Of a stretch of 64,000 bases of DNA, positions 1-9,482 are shown in pieces. Each line of letters begins with the position of its first letter. Positions within the stretch are counted from its first letter, which is position 1. The position numbers and the translations under genes are program-made. The notes under the pieces were generated by a model, which saw only the letters and a program-made list of their open reading frames with translations, did no database searches and was not told where the DNA came from. The stretch is taken from assembly GCF_900111115.1 (NCBI RefSeq), contig NZ_FOGD01000008.1, forward strand, positions 82,042 to 146,041, in the 5' to 3' direction. This DNA is from Giesbergeria anulus. Its GTDB lineage: Bacteria > Pseudomonadota > Gammaproteobacteria > Burkholderiales > Burkholderiaceae_C.

Positions 1-57
1 CTTAACGGGGATGAGTTGGTACATAGATTCGCTCTCTTAACCCAACACCTTGGTTTG

Positions 58-88
58 GCATCGTGCTGTGCCTTGTGTAGCACGATGC
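58..88. repeat. 10-bp perfect inverted repeat upstream of the kdp operon
   Basis: GCATCGTGCT at 58-67 is the exact reverse complement of AGCACGATGC at 79-88, with an 11-nt loop. No T-run follows on either strand, so it is not a textbook intrinsic terminator. It could close a gene lying left of the window or be a regulator site. Only the symmetry is seen; any role is a guess. Confidence 0.5.
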
Positions 89-146
89 ATAAACAGCTAC
101 CAGCATCCATAGCACCTGTATCGGGCCGCCCAACGAGGCCACACTC

Positions 147-196
147 TCTTAAGACTTTCTTGCTATCTGGTAGTTCTTTCTTGAGACTATCTTGAT
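147..196 (+). promoter_or_regulatory. Direct repeat, candidate response-regulator site for kdp
   Basis: TCTTAAGACTTTCTTGCT (147-164) and TCTTGAGACTATCTTGAT (179-196) match at 15 of 18 positions. Their starts are 32 bp apart, about three helical turns, so both copies face the same side of the DNA. They lie just upstream of the first kdp gene. OmpR-family regulators such as KdpE bind direct repeats as dimers, so KdpE is the natural candidate. That is inference; no promoter hexamers were assigned with confidence. Confidence 0.4.
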
Positions 197-238
197 GCCA
201 TCTTTCCTAACATGGAGCCATCTCCATAGGAGGATGAG

Positions 239-340
239 ATGGATGCTTTGTATTTGGGTCTGGCCGGTATGTTCTGGCTGCTGGCCTATGGTTTGTTCAG
301 GGGTTGCTTCGGCCTAGCAACGCAGGAGCAGCGCACATGA
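239..340 (+). CDS. 33-residue membrane peptide leading the kdp operon
   Basis: A short open frame of 33 codons starts five bases after a strong AGGAGG ribosome site (228-233). It ends in TGA overlapping the ATG of kdpF (ATGA arrangement). The product begins [18 protein letters not shown], one hydrophobic helix, followed by a short polar tail rich in Q, E and R. The good ribosome site and the translational coupling argue that it is made. I do not recognise the family. It may be a small Kdp-associated subunit similar in size to KdpF, or a leader peptide that sets translation of kdpF. A competing ATG at 234 in another frame is less well spaced. Confidence 0.6.
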   Translation: MDALYLGLAGMFWLLAYGLFRGCFGLATQEQRT

Positions 341-429
341 CCGGCTGGGATCTGTGGGCGTTGCTGCTCTCTGGTGGCGTGTTTTTCTATCTGATCGTGG
401 CGTTGCTGCGTCCGGAGGACTTTTCATGA
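337..429 (+). CDS. kdpF: KdpF, small stabilising subunit of the Kdp K+ ATPase
   Basis: This 30-residue peptide has one transmembrane helix (about residues 7-24) and a short polar end, and sits directly before kdpA, which is the normal position and size of KdpF. In known systems KdpF packs against KdpA in the inner membrane and stabilises the KdpFABC complex. Its ATG overlaps the stop of the preceding 33-residue frame, and its own TGA overlaps the kdpA ATG, so three genes are translationally coupled in a row. KdpF sequences are poorly conserved, so the call rests on size, topology and position. Confidence 0.75.
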   Translation: MTGWDLWALLLSGGVFFYLIVALLRPEDFS

Positions 430-2225
430 CCTCTGGGGCATGGATTCAACTGGCCGCTTTCCTAGCCGTGCTGCTGGCGCTGTCTTGGCCCCTAGCGCGC
501 TACATAGATGCCATTCTGTCTGGCCGTGTGGGCTGGATGCAGCGGCTGGAAGCGCCACTGTGGCAACTGCTAGGCGTGCAAGCAAACCGCGAAAGCAACG
601 CTTACCGTTATGCCCTAGGGCTTTTGGTGTTCAATGGCTTGGGGGTGTTGGCCGTCTATGGGCTACAACGGTGGCAGGCCTACCTGCCTTTCAACCCTCA
701 GGCAATGGCGGCCATCAGCCCAGATTCAGCCTTCAATACCGCGATCAGCTTTGTTACCAACACCAATTGGCAGGGGTATGGTGGCGAGTCCTCCATGGGC
801 TACCTCACGCAGATGCTGGGGCTGACGGTACAGAACTTTCTGTCTGCCGCCACCGGCATCGTGGTGGTGCTGGCCTTGATACGCGGTTTTGCCCGCCATT
901 CGGTGCAGACCATAGGCAATGTGTGGGTAGACCTGAGCCGGGTGACGCTCTGGATTTTGTTGCCACTGTCACTGGTGTTCTCTTTGATGTTTGTCAGTCA
1001 GGGGGTTCTACAAAACCTGTCGCCCTATCAAGAGGTGACTACGTTAGAGCCTGTGACTTGGCAAATACCACAACTGGGCCCCGAAGAGCAGCCGATAACA
1101 GATGCACAAGGCCAGCCGCTGCTGCAAGAGCAGCACAGCGCGGTACAGACCATAGCCATGGGGCCTGTGGCCTCCCAACTTGCTATCAAGATGCTGGGTA
1201 CCAATGGTGGTGGTTTCTTTAACGCCAACTCTGCCCACCCCTTTGAAAATCCGACGCCACTGAGCAATTTCTTGCAAATACTGGCTATCTTTCTGATTCC
1301 AGCATCCTTGTGTTTTGTTTTTGGCCAGATGGTGTCTGACCAGCGCCAAGGCTGGGCTGTGTTGGCAGCTATGGTGATACTTTTTGTCGCCTTCGTCATT
1401 CCTGCCACAGTGGCCGAGCAACAGGGCAACCCAGTTCTAGCGGGGTTGGGCATTGACCAAAGCCCCAGCAGCATCCAGTCTGGCGGCAATATGGAGGGCA
1501 AAGAGGTGCGTTTTGGCATCAATGCCTCTACCCTGTTTGCCATCGTTACCACCGCCGCCAGTTGCGGGGCCGTCAATGCCATGCATGACAGTTTTACCCC
1601 TTTGGGGGGTGCCATGCCGTTGATCCTGATGCAACTGGGTGAAGTGGTGTTTGGCGGCGTGGGCTCTGGCCTGTACGGGATGCTGCTGTTTGCCATTTTG
1701 GCCGTATTCATCGCCGGCCTGATGATTGGTCGCACGCCAGAGTATCTTGGCAAGAAGATCGAGGTGGTAGAGATGAAGCTGGTGGCTATAGCCATCCTCG
1801 TGACGCCCTTGGTGGTGCTGCTCGGAACAGCCTTGTCGGTGATGACCGAGGCAGGCCGTGCGGGTATTGCCAATCCTGGCCCGCATGGTTTCAGTGAAAT
1901 TTTGTATGCCCTGAGTTCAGCCGCCAACAACAACGGCAGTGCTTTTGCGGGCCTGTCTGCCAATACCCCCTTCTACAACGTATTGCTGGCTACAGCCATG
2001 TGGCTGGGGCGGTTTGGCATCATTGTTCCGGTGCTAGCCATTGCCGGATCACTGGCCGCAAAAAAACGCCTCACAGCCACCGAAGGCACGCTGCCAACCC
2101 ACGGGCCGCTGTTTGTGGCACTGCTGATCGGCATGGTGTTGTTGGTCGGATTGCTGAACTATGTGCCTGCCTTGGCACTGGGGCCTGTTGTTGAGCACCT
2201 GATGCTGTGGAGCCAAGCTGTATGA
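426..2225 (+). CDS. kdpA: KdpA, K+-binding channel-like subunit of the Kdp ATPase
   Basis: This 599-residue polytopic membrane protein has the repeated selectivity-filter-like segments of KdpA, including [11 protein letters not shown] near residue 115 and [19 protein letters not shown] near 260. KdpA selects K+ and passes it through the tunnel to KdpB, which supplies ATP energy, in the high-affinity KdpFABC pump of the inner membrane. It is somewhat longer than the 557 residues of the E. coli protein, mainly through an insert around residues 205-245. The ATG at 426 overlaps the kdpF stop; longer frames upstream would run through kdpF and were rejected. The stop overlaps the kdpB ATG. Confidence 0.97.
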   Translation: MTSGAWIQLAAFLAVLLALSWPLARYIDAILSGRVGWMQRLEAPLWQLLGVQANRESNAYRYALGLLVFNGLGVLAVYGLQRWQAYLPFNPQAMAAISPDSAFNTAISFVTNTNWQGYGGESSMGYLTQMLGLTVQNFLSAATGIVVVLALIRGFARHSVQTIGNVWVDLSRVTLWILLPLSLVFSLMFVSQGVLQNLSPYQEVTTLEPVTWQIPQLGPEEQPITDAQGQPLLQEQHSAVQTIAMGPVASQLAIKMLGTNGGGFFNANSAHPFENPTPLSNFLQILAIFLIPASLCFVFGQMVSDQRQGWAVLAAMVILFVAFVIPATVAEQQGNPVLAGLGIDQSPSSIQSGGNMEGKEVRFGINASTLFAIVTTAASCGAVNAMHDSFTPLGGAMPLILMQLGEVVFGGVGSGLYGMLLFAILAVFIAGLMIGRTPEYLGKKIEVVEMKLVAIAILVTPLVVLLGTALSVMTEAGRAGIANPGPHGFSEILYALSSAANNNGSAFAGLSANTPFYNVLLATAMWLGRFGIIVPVLAIAGSLAAKKRLTATEGTLPTHGPLFVALLIGMVLLVGLLNYVPALALGPVVEHLMLWSQAV

Positions 2226-4288
2226 CCCGCAAAAAGCTTACCCTGTTAGACCCGGCTCTCATGCGCCCCGCGTTGTGGGATGCCGTCAAGAAGCTCGATC
2301 CCCGAATCCAGTGGCGCAACCCTGTGATGTTTGTTGTGTATGTGGGCAGCGCCTTCACCACCGCCTTGGCGTTAGGTGATCCTACGCTCTTCACGGTGGC
2401 TGTAGCCTTGTGGCTGTGGTTTACCGTCTTGTTTGCCAATTTTGCCGAGGCTTTGGCCGAAGGCCGCAGCAAGGCGCAGGCAGCATCCTTGCGGGGCCTC
2501 AAGAAGAAAACATGGGCCAAGAAGCTCGATGCTGATTCTCGCCCCGACATGGCGCGCGAACAAATGCAATGGCTGCCGCTAGAGGCCGACATGCTGCGCC
2601 GTGGTGATCTGGTGCTGATAGAGGCTGGAGACACCATCCCCGCCGATGGGGAGGTCATTGCTGGGGTGGCTTCGGTGGACGAAAGCGCCATTACTGGCGA
2701 ATCGGCCCCAGTGATACGCGAGTCCGGGGGCGACTTCAGTGCCATCACCGGTGGCACCCAAGTGCTTTCTGACTGGATTGTGGCCCGTATCACCGTCAAT
2801 CCAGGAGAAACCTTTGTCGATCGGATGATCGCTATGGTGGAGAACGCCAAACGGCAGAAAACCCCCAACGAAATCGCGCTCACCATTTTGCTGGTGGCAC
2901 TGACCATCGTGTTCTTGGGTGTCGTCGTCACCTTGCTGCCTTTTTCGCAGTTTTCTGTCAATGCCAGTGGTGCTGGGGAGCCAGTCAATCTGGTGGTGCT
3001 GGTGGCTTTGCTGGTCTGCCTGATCCCCACCACGATTGCCGGATTGCTCAGTGCCATTGGTGTAGCAGGCATGAGCCGCATGATGCAGGCCAACGTGATT
3101 GCCACCTCTGGGCGGGCGGTAGAAGCAGCGGGCGATGTCGATGTGCTGCTGCTGGACAAAACCGGCACCATCACCTTGGGCAACCGCCAAGCCAGCGCAT
3201 TTTTGCCAGCACCGGGCATCAAAGAGGTCGATCTGGCCGATGCTGCCCAGTTGGCCTCCTTGGCGGATGAAACCCCGGAGGGGCGCAGCATCGTGGTACT
3301 AGCCAAGCAGAAGTTTCAATTGCGCGAGCGCGATATCAGCGCGTTAGAGGCACAGTTTGTTCACTTTACGGCCCAAACCCGGATGAGTGGCGTCGATATG
3401 GCCGGTGGACGCAGCTTGCGCAAGGGAGCTGCCTTAGCCATCCGCAACTATGTGGAGGCTCTAGGCGGACACTTTCCAGCCGCACTGCAAGCGCTGGTGG
3501 ATGATGTCTCACGCCGGGGCAGTACCCCGTTGGTGGTGGCCGATGGCAGTCAGGTGCTGGGCATCGTAGAGCTAAAGGACATTGTCAAGGGGGGCATCAA
3601 AGAACGGTTTGCCCAATTGCGCCGCATGGGCATCAAAACCGTGATGGTGACGGGGGACAACCGCCTGACGGCAGCGGCCATTGCCGCAGAAGCCGGGGTG
3701 GACGACTTTCTGGCCGAGGCCACGCCCGAGGCCAAACTCAAGCTGATCCGTGACTACCAAAGTGCTGGTCGGTTAGTAGCCATGACGGGCGATGGCACCA
3801 ACGACGCCCCCGCACTGGCCCAAGCCGATGTGGCGGTGGCCATGAACACCGGCACCCAAGCGGCCAAAGAGGCGGGCAATATGGTTGATCTGGACAGCAA
3901 TCCGACCAAACTGATCGAGATTGTCGAGACAGGCAAACAAATGCTCATGACGCGAGGCTCCCTGACCACGTTCAGCATTGCCAACGATGTAGCCAAATAC
4001 TTTGCCATCGTGCCCGCCGCCTTTGTGGGCACCTACCCCCAGTTGTCTGCGCTGAACGTCATGCAACTGACCAGTCCGAACTCGGCCATTTTGGCGGCGG
4101 TGATTTTCAATGCCCTCATCATCATTTTTCTGATTCCCTTGGCGCTTCAGGGCGTGCCGTACCGTGCTGTGGGCGCGGCAGTGCTGTTGCGGCGCAATCT
4201 GGCGATCTACGGTCTGGGCGGCGTCATCGTCCCCTTTGTCGGCATCAAGTTGATTGATATGGCATTGACCATCGTTGGTCTGGCCTAA
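2222..4288 (+). CDS. kdpB: KdpB, ATP-hydrolysing P-type subunit of the Kdp pump
   Basis: The 688-residue protein has all P-type ATPase landmarks: the actuator TGES loop (about residue 160), the phosphorylation motif DKTGTIT with Asp at about residue 312, and the hinge [13 protein letters not shown] near residue 520. KdpB is phosphorylated on that Asp and drives K+ uptake taken in through KdpA. The start is set by the ATGA overlap with kdpA; a slightly upstream ATG would extend into kdpA. The serine of TGES, known in E. coli as an inhibitory phosphorylation site, is present. The next gene is not kdpC, as is usual, but a porin gene 24 bp on. Confidence 0.97.
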   Translation: MTRKKLTLLDPALMRPALWDAVKKLDPRIQWRNPVMFVVYVGSAFTTALALGDPTLFTVAVALWLWFTVLFANFAEALAEGRSKAQAASLRGLKKKTWAKKLDADSRPDMAREQMQWLPLEADMLRRGDLVLIEAGDTIPADGEVIAGVASVDESAITGESAPVIRESGGDFSAITGGTQVLSDWIVARITVNPGETFVDRMIAMVENAKRQKTPNEIALTILLVALTIVFLGVVVTLLPFSQFSVNASGAGEPVNLVVLVALLVCLIPTTIAGLLSAIGVAGMSRMMQANVIATSGRAVEAAGDVDVLLLDKTGTITLGNRQASAFLPAPGIKEVDLADAAQLASLADETPEGRSIVVLAKQKFQLRERDISALEAQFVHFTAQTRMSGVDMAGGRSLRKGAALAIRNYVEALGGHFPAALQALVDDVSRRGSTPLVVADGSQVLGIVELKDIVKGGIKERFAQLRRMGIKTVMVTGDNRLTAAAIAAEAGVDDFLAEATPEAKLKLIRDYQSAGRLVAMTGDGTNDAPALAQADVAVAMNTGTQAAKEAGNMVDLDSNPTKLIEIVETGKQMLMTRGSLTTFSIANDVAKYFAIVPAAFVGTYPQLSALNVMQLTSPNSAILAAVIFNALIIIFLIPLALQGVPYRAVGAAVLLRRNLAIYGLGGVIVPFVGIKLIDMALTIVGLA

Positions 4289-4312
4289 AACAAACCCTCT
4301 CGGATTTCTCCC

Positions 4313-5017
4313 ATGAAAAAAATCGTATCTTGTTTGTTCGTGGCTGTGGCTGCACTGACACAACCCATGATGGCCCATGCTGACCTCACTTTCAATGCCA
4401 GTGTTATAAGTGAGTACCGTTATCGTGGTGTGTCCCAGACCCATTGGCAACCGGCTGTTCAGGCGGGCGCTGATTTCAGCAATGGTGGCCTTTATCTAGG
4501 AGCTTGGGCATCCACTATCCGCTGGATCAAGGATTCTGGTGGTGACGCTCCCTTAGAGTTTGACTTTTACGGAGGCTACAAGGGTGAACTTTCGTCCGGA
4601 CTTGGCTACGACCTTGGCGTGCTACGTTACCAATATCCCTCTGCAGGCCTATCGATTAGCCCCAACAGCACTGAAGTCTATGGTGGAGTCAGCATGGGCG
4701 TGTTCAGCGCTAAGTATTTCCGCAGCACCACCAATCTGTTTGGTTTTGATAACAGCCGTGGGAGCGGCTATCTTGATCTGAGTGCCACGCTCGACTTGGG
4801 TGACGGCATGACACTCATGCCCCACATTGGCCGACAGATCGTGCGCAACAACGGCACATACTCCTACACTGACTATGCACTGACTTTGACCAAGGATGTT
4901 CACGGCGTATTGCTCAGTGCCACATGGCTGGGCACCGATAGCCATGCCTACACGGCACCCGATGGTAGGAACTTGGGCAAAGGCCGCCTTGTGGTGGGTA
5001 CCAAGATCAATTTCTGA
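4313..5017 (+). CDS. TorF-family putative outer-membrane porin inside the kdp operon
   Basis: A 234-residue exported protein. The signal peptide (about residues 1-23) ends MMAHA before ADLTFNAS, and the mature part reads as beta strands with alternating aromatic residues, ending in the C-terminal KINF typical of outer-membrane barrels. The opening [14 protein letters not shown] and the style of the repeats fit the TorF / CHP02001 family of putative porins. The gene lies 24 bp after kdpB and 14 bp before kdpC, on the same strand, so it is almost certainly cotranscribed. A barrel that lets K+ cross the outer membrane would make sense here. The family call is from recognition; the transport role is inference. 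Confidence 0.85.
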   Translation: MKKIVSCLFVAVAALTQPMMAHADLTFNASVISEYRYRGVSQTHWQPAVQAGADFSNGGLYLGAWASTIRWIKDSGGDAPLEFDFYGGYKGELSSGLGYDLGVLRYQYPSAGLSISPNSTEVYGGVSMGVFSAKYFRSTTNLFGFDNSRGSGYLDLSATLDLGDGMTLMPHIGRQIVRNNGTYSYTDYALTLTKDVHGVLLSATWLGTDSHAYTAPDGRNLGKGRLVVGTKINF

Positions 5018-5031
5018 TCGAAGAGGCATTC

Positions 5032-5649
5032 ATGACATCCCAATCCATGGCTCCAACAAGCACCGATGCAGCCCCTGGCATCCTGCGGCCTGCACTCACC
5101 CTCTTTGCCATACTGTCGCTGGTGACAGGGTTGATCTACCCATTGGCCGTGACCGGCTTTGCGCAACTGCTGCTGCCACATGCGGCCAACGGCAGCCTGA
5201 TCCAAGTGCGTGACCAAGTGGTTGGCTCTGCACTAATCGGGCAAAACTTCAGCGCCGCCCACTACTTTTGGGGGCGACCATCGGCCACTGCTCCTATGGC
5301 TTACAACGCAGCAGCGTCGGGCGGGTCTAATCTGGGGCCATCCAATCCCAACCTGACCGAGGTAGTCAAAGGCCGCATAGCCGCCTTGCGCGCTGCTGAT
5401 CCGGGCAATAACCAGCCAGTTCCTGTTGATCTGGTCACGGCGTCGGCCAGTGGACTCGATCCAGATATCAGTGTGGCGGCTGCCGATTTTCAGGTAGCGC
5501 GGGTAGCGCGAGCGCGAGGCCTGCCACCAGCCCAAGTGCAAGCACTGGTGGCGCAGCACACGCAAGGCCCTTGGCTAGGGTTGCTGGGCGAATCCCGTGT
5601 CCGTGTGCTGCCCCTGAATCTGGCACTGGATGCTCAGGGCGCGCATTAA
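5032..5649 (+). CDS. kdpC: KdpC, chaperone-like subunit of the Kdp K+ ATPase
   Basis: This 205-residue protein has one N-terminal transmembrane helix (about residues 18-42: [20 protein letters not shown]) and the conserved KdpC body with [19 protein letters not shown] and a [13 protein letters not shown] segment. KdpC binds at the KdpA-KdpB interface in the periplasm and is thought to raise affinity for ATP or K+. It is slightly longer than the 190 residues of the E. coli protein. It follows the porin gene by 14 bp and is followed after 9 bp by a 41-codon frame. Separation of kdpC from kdpB by a porin is the odd point. Confidence 0.95.
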   Translation: MTSQSMAPTSTDAAPGILRPALTLFAILSLVTGLIYPLAVTGFAQLLLPHAANGSLIQVRDQVVGSALIGQNFSAAHYFWGRPSATAPMAYNAAASGGSNLGPSNPNLTEVVKGRIAALRAADPGNNQPVPVDLVTASASGLDPDISVAAADFQVARVARARGLPPAQVQALVAQHTQGPWLGLLGESRVRVLPLNLALDAQGAH

Positions 5650-5658
5650 ACAGCAATC

Positions 5659-5784
5659 ATGGACAACTTTTGGGGTCTGCTATTGGGTTTGGGTACAGTC
5701 CTTTTGCCTGCGTTGTGGGCCGCATGGCTAGTACGACGCCAAGCACCGCCCAAGCATCTACAAGGGCATCATAAAAAGCCCTAA
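5659..5784 (+). CDS. 41-residue single-helix membrane peptide
   Basis: A 41-codon frame lies 9 bp after kdpC and 15 bp before corA, on the same strand. The product has one hydrophobic helix (about residues 5-24, WGLLLGLGTVLLPALWAAWL) and a basic, His-rich tail ending GHHKKP, which suggests the tail is cytoplasmic. I do not recognise it. It could be a small partner of Kdp or CorA. The tight packing and clear topology support it as a gene; there is no family evidence. Confidence 0.5.
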   Translation: MDNFWGLLLGLGTVLLPALWAAWLVRRQAPPKHLQGHHKKP

Positions 5785-5799
5785 TCCACAGGAGACCTC

Positions 5800-6771
5800 A
5801 TGCTGATCAACTGCGTAGCCTACCACCAAGGAAAAAAACTGGCGGACATCTCTATCGAAGACATTTCCATCTGGGTGCAGAAACCCGAATGTTTTGTCTG
5901 GGTAGCCTTGCGTGACGCCACCCATGCCGAATTGCAACAGATGCAAGAAGAATTTGGACTGCATGAGCTAGCGGTGGAAGATGCACGCAATGGACACCAA
6001 CGCCCCAAGATGGAAGAGTATGGTGGTATCGTTTTTATTGTGATGCAGTTGCTGGAAATCCAGCAAGAGCAAGAGCAGGTGCAAGTGGGAGAAGTCGCTA
6101 TTTTTGTGGGTACCAACTTTGTCCTGTCCGTACGCAATAACAGCCAGCAGAATTTTCTGGGGGTGCGTGGACGCTGTGAACGGGAACCCCATTTATTACA
6201 ACATGGCTCCAGCTTTGTCTGTTATGCACTGATGGATGCTGTAGTAGACCGCTATTTTCCGCTGCTCGACGCCATTGAGACCGAGTTGGACGATATTGAA
6301 TCGCGAATTTTTGAGCGCAATGCGGGGCGCGGCAATATTGAGCGCTTGTACGCACTTAAACACCGTGCCACCACTATGCGTCATGCAGTTTCTCCGCTGC
6401 TCGAAGTTACCGGAAAACTGCATGGAGGTCGGGTGCCCGTGGTTTTCTCTGGAACACAAGAATATTTTCGCGATGTCCACGATCATCTGATGCGGATCAA
6501 CTCAACTATTGACTCCATTCGTGAAACTATCGCTACGGCCATTCAGGTGAACCTATCTATGGTAACGATTGAAGAGTCTGAAACCACCAAAAAACTGGCA
6601 GCTTGGGCCGCTATCTTTGCCGTGTCTACAGCCTTGGCTGGTATTTGGGGTATGAATTTTGAGAATATGCCTGAATTAAAGTGGGAGTATGGCTACCCGG
6701 CGGCCTTGTTCATTATTTTCAGTGCTGCCAGTGTGCTGTATTGGCGCTTTCGGCGTATTGGTTGGTTATAA
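5800..6771 (+). CDS. corA: CorA-family Mg2+/divalent cation channel
   Basis: A 323-residue protein with the CorA plan: a cytoplasmic N-terminal domain, a long helical stalk, and two C-terminal transmembrane helices. The signature GMNFEN, a variant of the usual GMN motif, ends the first helix at about residue 287, and the second helix is close to the C-terminus. CorA pentamers import Mg2+ (sometimes Co2+ or Ni2+) down the membrane potential. The gene sits between kdpC and kdpD with short gaps, so it is probably expressed with the Kdp system. The start ATG at 5800 is preceded by AGGAG. A functional link with K+ uptake is inference from position only. Confidence 0.92.
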   Translation: MLINCVAYHQGKKLADISIEDISIWVQKPECFVWVALRDATHAELQQMQEEFGLHELAVEDARNGHQRPKMEEYGGIVFIVMQLLEIQQEQEQVQVGEVAIFVGTNFVLSVRNNSQQNFLGVRGRCEREPHLLQHGSSFVCYALMDAVVDRYFPLLDAIETELDDIESRIFERNAGRGNIERLYALKHRATTMRHAVSPLLEVTGKLHGGRVPVVFSGTQEYFRDVHDHLMRINSTIDSIRETIATAIQVNLSMVTIEESETTKKLAAWAAIFAVSTALAGIWGMNFENMPELKWEYGYPAALFIIFSAASVLYWRFRRIGWL

Positions 6772-6782
6772 CCGTGCCCGTC

Positions 6783-9482
6783 ATGGAGAAACCGCGCCCA
6801 AACCCCGATGCCCTGCTGGCCCAGATGCAGCAGGAAGAGGGGCAAGCCCATCGGGGGCGTCTCAAAATCTTCTTTGGTGCCAATGCTGGAGTGGGCAAGA
6901 CCTATGCCATGTTGGCAGCGGCCCATGCCGCCAGAGCCGAGGGGATACCCGTCATCATCGGTGTGGTGGAAACCCACGGTCGTTTAGACACCGAAGTCAT
7001 GGCCGAGCATCTGCCCCGCCTGCCATTGCAACAGGTACCATACCGGGATCGGGTGCTGCAAGAATTTGATCTGGACGCTGCCCTAGCCTTTGGCGTTGGG
7101 CAGCCCCAAGCGCTGGTGCTGCTCGATGAGCTGGCCCACAGTAATGTGGCCGGTTCCCGGCACCCTAAACGTTGGCAGGACGCAGAGGAGCTGCTAGAAG
7201 CAGGCATTGACGTCTGGTCAACGATGAACGTGCAGCACCTAGAGAGCCTGAACGATATTGTCAGTGGTATCACCGGCATCAGGGTGTGGGAGACCGTGCC
7301 TGACCGTCTTTTTGACGCTGCCAATGAAGTGGTGGTGGTAGATCTGCCCCCTGATGAATTGCTGCAACGCCTCAAGGCGGGTAAAGTGTATTTACCGCAG
7401 CAGGCAGAGCAAGCAGCGGCTAACTTCTTTCGCAAAGGCAATTTGTTGGCCCTGCGTGAACTGGCATTGCGGCGCACTGCTGACAGGGTCGATGATGAGA
7501 TGCGCACCTATCGCCGTGCCAGCTCAGTCAAGCCCGTGTGGCCCAACCGTGAGGCGCTGTTGGCCTGTGTCGGGCTAGGGCTTGAAGACGAAAAAGTGGT
7601 ACGCACCTGCGCACGCATGGCCGCACAGTTAAACGTGCCTTGGCATGCCTTGCATGTCGAGTCGCTCGGACAGCACAAGGGCCTCGACAAAGAGCACGAG
7701 CAAGCACTGCGGGTGCTCAAATTGGCCCAAGAGTTGGGGGCCACTACAGCCACGGTCTCTCATGCCGATACTGCCACTGCTTTGGTGCGTTATGCCCGAG
7801 AACAAAACTTGGTGCGCTTGGTGTTGGGCCGCCGCAGCCACCGACGCTGGCCTTGGCATCGGCCCTTAGTAGATGCTGTGACACAACGGGCCGACGATCT
7901 GGATGTTTTGCAAGTCGCATTGCCACAGAGTACAGGCCGCGCCCAGCCTCCAGAGCAAAAACAGCGGATGCTAGAGGCCCCGATTACATGGTCAGGTTAT
8001 GCGGCAGCCACTATGGCTTGTGTCATGGTGGCGTTGCTCATCAGCCCACTGCGCAATGTGCTCGAACTGAGCAATATTGTGATGCTGTTCCTGCTGGCCG
8101 TGGTGGGCGTTGGTTTGCGTTTTGGCCGGGGGCCTGCGGTACTGGCTGCCTTTCTGGGGGTATTGCTGTTTGATTTTTTCTTTGTGGCCCCGCGCTTCTC
8201 GTTTGCCGTCAGTGATGTGCAGTATCTCGTCACTTTTGGCGTGATGCTGGTAGTGGCGCTGGTGATAGGCCAACTCACGGCGGGCCTGAAAGTTCAGGCC
8301 GAGGCTGCCACCCAGCGTGAGCACCGAGTACGAAGTTTGTATGAGATGTCCCGCGACCTATCAGCGGCTCTCCTGTCAGAACAGGTGGCCGAGATTGGCG
8401 CTCGTTTTCTAGCCTCTGAGTTTCAAGCCCGCTCCACGCTGTTGGCCGCAGACGAACAAGATCGCCTAGAAGCCCTTCCGGGCGGCAATGCCACCGTAGA
8501 TATGGGCGTGGCCCAGTGGGCATTTGATCGTGCCGAGGCCGCCGGTTTAGGAACCGATACCCTGCCTTCTACCAGTTGTTTGGTATTGCCGCTCAAAGCC
8601 CCGATGCGGGTGCGGGGGGTGTTGGCACTGGAGCCGGGCGACCCCCGGTTGCTGGGGCCTGAACAGCGGCGGCTGCTCGACACCTGCGCATCTCTGTTGG
8701 CTATTTCACTGGAGCGTATTCACTATATCGACATGGCACAAAAAAGCACGGTACAGATCGAGTCCGAACGCTTGCGCAACTCCCTTTTGTCGGCTATTTC
8801 CCATGACCTCAGAACACCTTTGGCCTCATTGGTTGGTCTGTCAGAGGCATTGCTCATGATGCCGCCCGCCTTGGAGCGGGCGCAGCGTGACATTGTGGAC
8901 TCGATCAAAAACGCAGCCTTGCGCATGAGTGCGCTGGTCAACAATCTGCTGGATATGGCCAGACTGCAAGGGGGCAGCGTTCAACTCCACCGTGCTTGGC
9001 AGCCCTTAGACGAAGTGATTGGCAGCGCCCTGACCGCCTGTGCCGCCATGATGGCAGGGCGGCCTATTGAAATTCATCTGGCAGAAGATTTACCATTGCT
9101 GCACTTAGACTCCGTGCTGATGGAGCGGGTATGGGTCAACCTGCTAGAGAACATTGCCAAATATACCCCTGAGGGCAGCCCAGTCACACTAGATGCCAAG
9201 CTCAAGAGTGGCGAGGTAGTGATTGATATTGACGATAGTGGCCCAGGGCTACCCCCAGGAAAAGAAGAGCTGTTGTTTGATAAATTTGAACGCGGTCAGC
9301 GCGAAGCAACTACCCCTGGTGTAGGGTTAGGATTGGCGATTTGCCGCGCAATTATTGATGCCCACGGAGGGCATATTACCGCCCACAATCGGCAAGAAAA
9401 TACTAAAATAGTAGGGGCCCGATTTACAATCGGGCTACCCTGTGGTAATCCGCCGCAAGATGATGGTACAAATACGCTATGA
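6783..9482 (+). CDS. kdpD: KdpD, K+-responsive sensor histidine kinase
   Basis: An 899-residue protein close to the 894 of E. coli KdpD. Domains in order: N-terminal KdpD domain with Walker A GANAGVGKT (about 32-40); a universal-stress-like domain (about 260-370); four transmembrane helices (about 405-510); a GAF-like region; the H-box SHDLRTPLAS with His near 677; and a C-terminal ATPase with DDSGPGLPPG and GVGLGLAIC. It senses low K+ and turgor and phosphorylates KdpE. ATG 6783 is chosen because the longer frame runs back into corA; GTG 6774 is an alternative. The stop overlaps the kdpE ATG. Confidence 0.95.
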   Translation: MEKPRPNPDALLAQMQQEEGQAHRGRLKIFFGANAGVGKTYAMLAAAHAARAEGIPVIIGVVETHGRLDTEVMAEHLPRLPLQQVPYRDRVLQEFDLDAALAFGVGQPQALVLLDELAHSNVAGSRHPKRWQDAEELLEAGIDVWSTMNVQHLESLNDIVSGITGIRVWETVPDRLFDAANEVVVVDLPPDELLQRLKAGKVYLPQQAEQAAANFFRKGNLLALRELALRRTADRVDDEMRTYRRASSVKPVWPNREALLACVGLGLEDEKVVRTCARMAAQLNVPWHALHVESLGQHKGLDKEHEQALRVLKLAQELGATTATVSHADTATALVRYAREQNLVRLVLGRRSHRRWPWHRPLVDAVTQRADDLDVLQVALPQSTGRAQPPEQKQRMLEAPITWSGYAAATMACVMVALLISPLRNVLELSNIVMLFLLAVVGVGLRFGRGPAVLAAFLGVLLFDFFFVAPRFSFAVSDVQYLVTFGVMLVVALVIGQLTAGLKVQAEAATQREHRVRSLYEMSRDLSAALLSEQVAEIGARFLASEFQARSTLLAADEQDRLEALPGGNATVDMGVAQWAFDRAEAAGLGTDTLPSTSCLVLPLKAPMRVRGVLALEPGDPRLLGPEQRRLLDTCASLLAISLERIHYIDMAQKSTVQIESERLRNSLLSAISHDLRTPLASLVGLSEALLMMPPALERAQRDIVDSIKNAALRMSALVNNLLDMARLQGGSVQLHRAWQPLDEVIGSALTACAAMMAGRPIEIHLAEDLPLLHLDSVLMERVWVNLLENIAKYTPEGSPVTLDAKLKSGEVVIDIDDSGPGLPPGKEELLFDKFERGQREATTPGVGLGLAICRAIIDAHGGHITAHNRQENTKIVGARFTIGLPCGNPPQDDGTNTL

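Noticed and set aside
2071..3306. 411-codon frame opposite kdpB
   Set aside because: Shadow of kdpA/kdpB; Ser/Thr-rich translation only.
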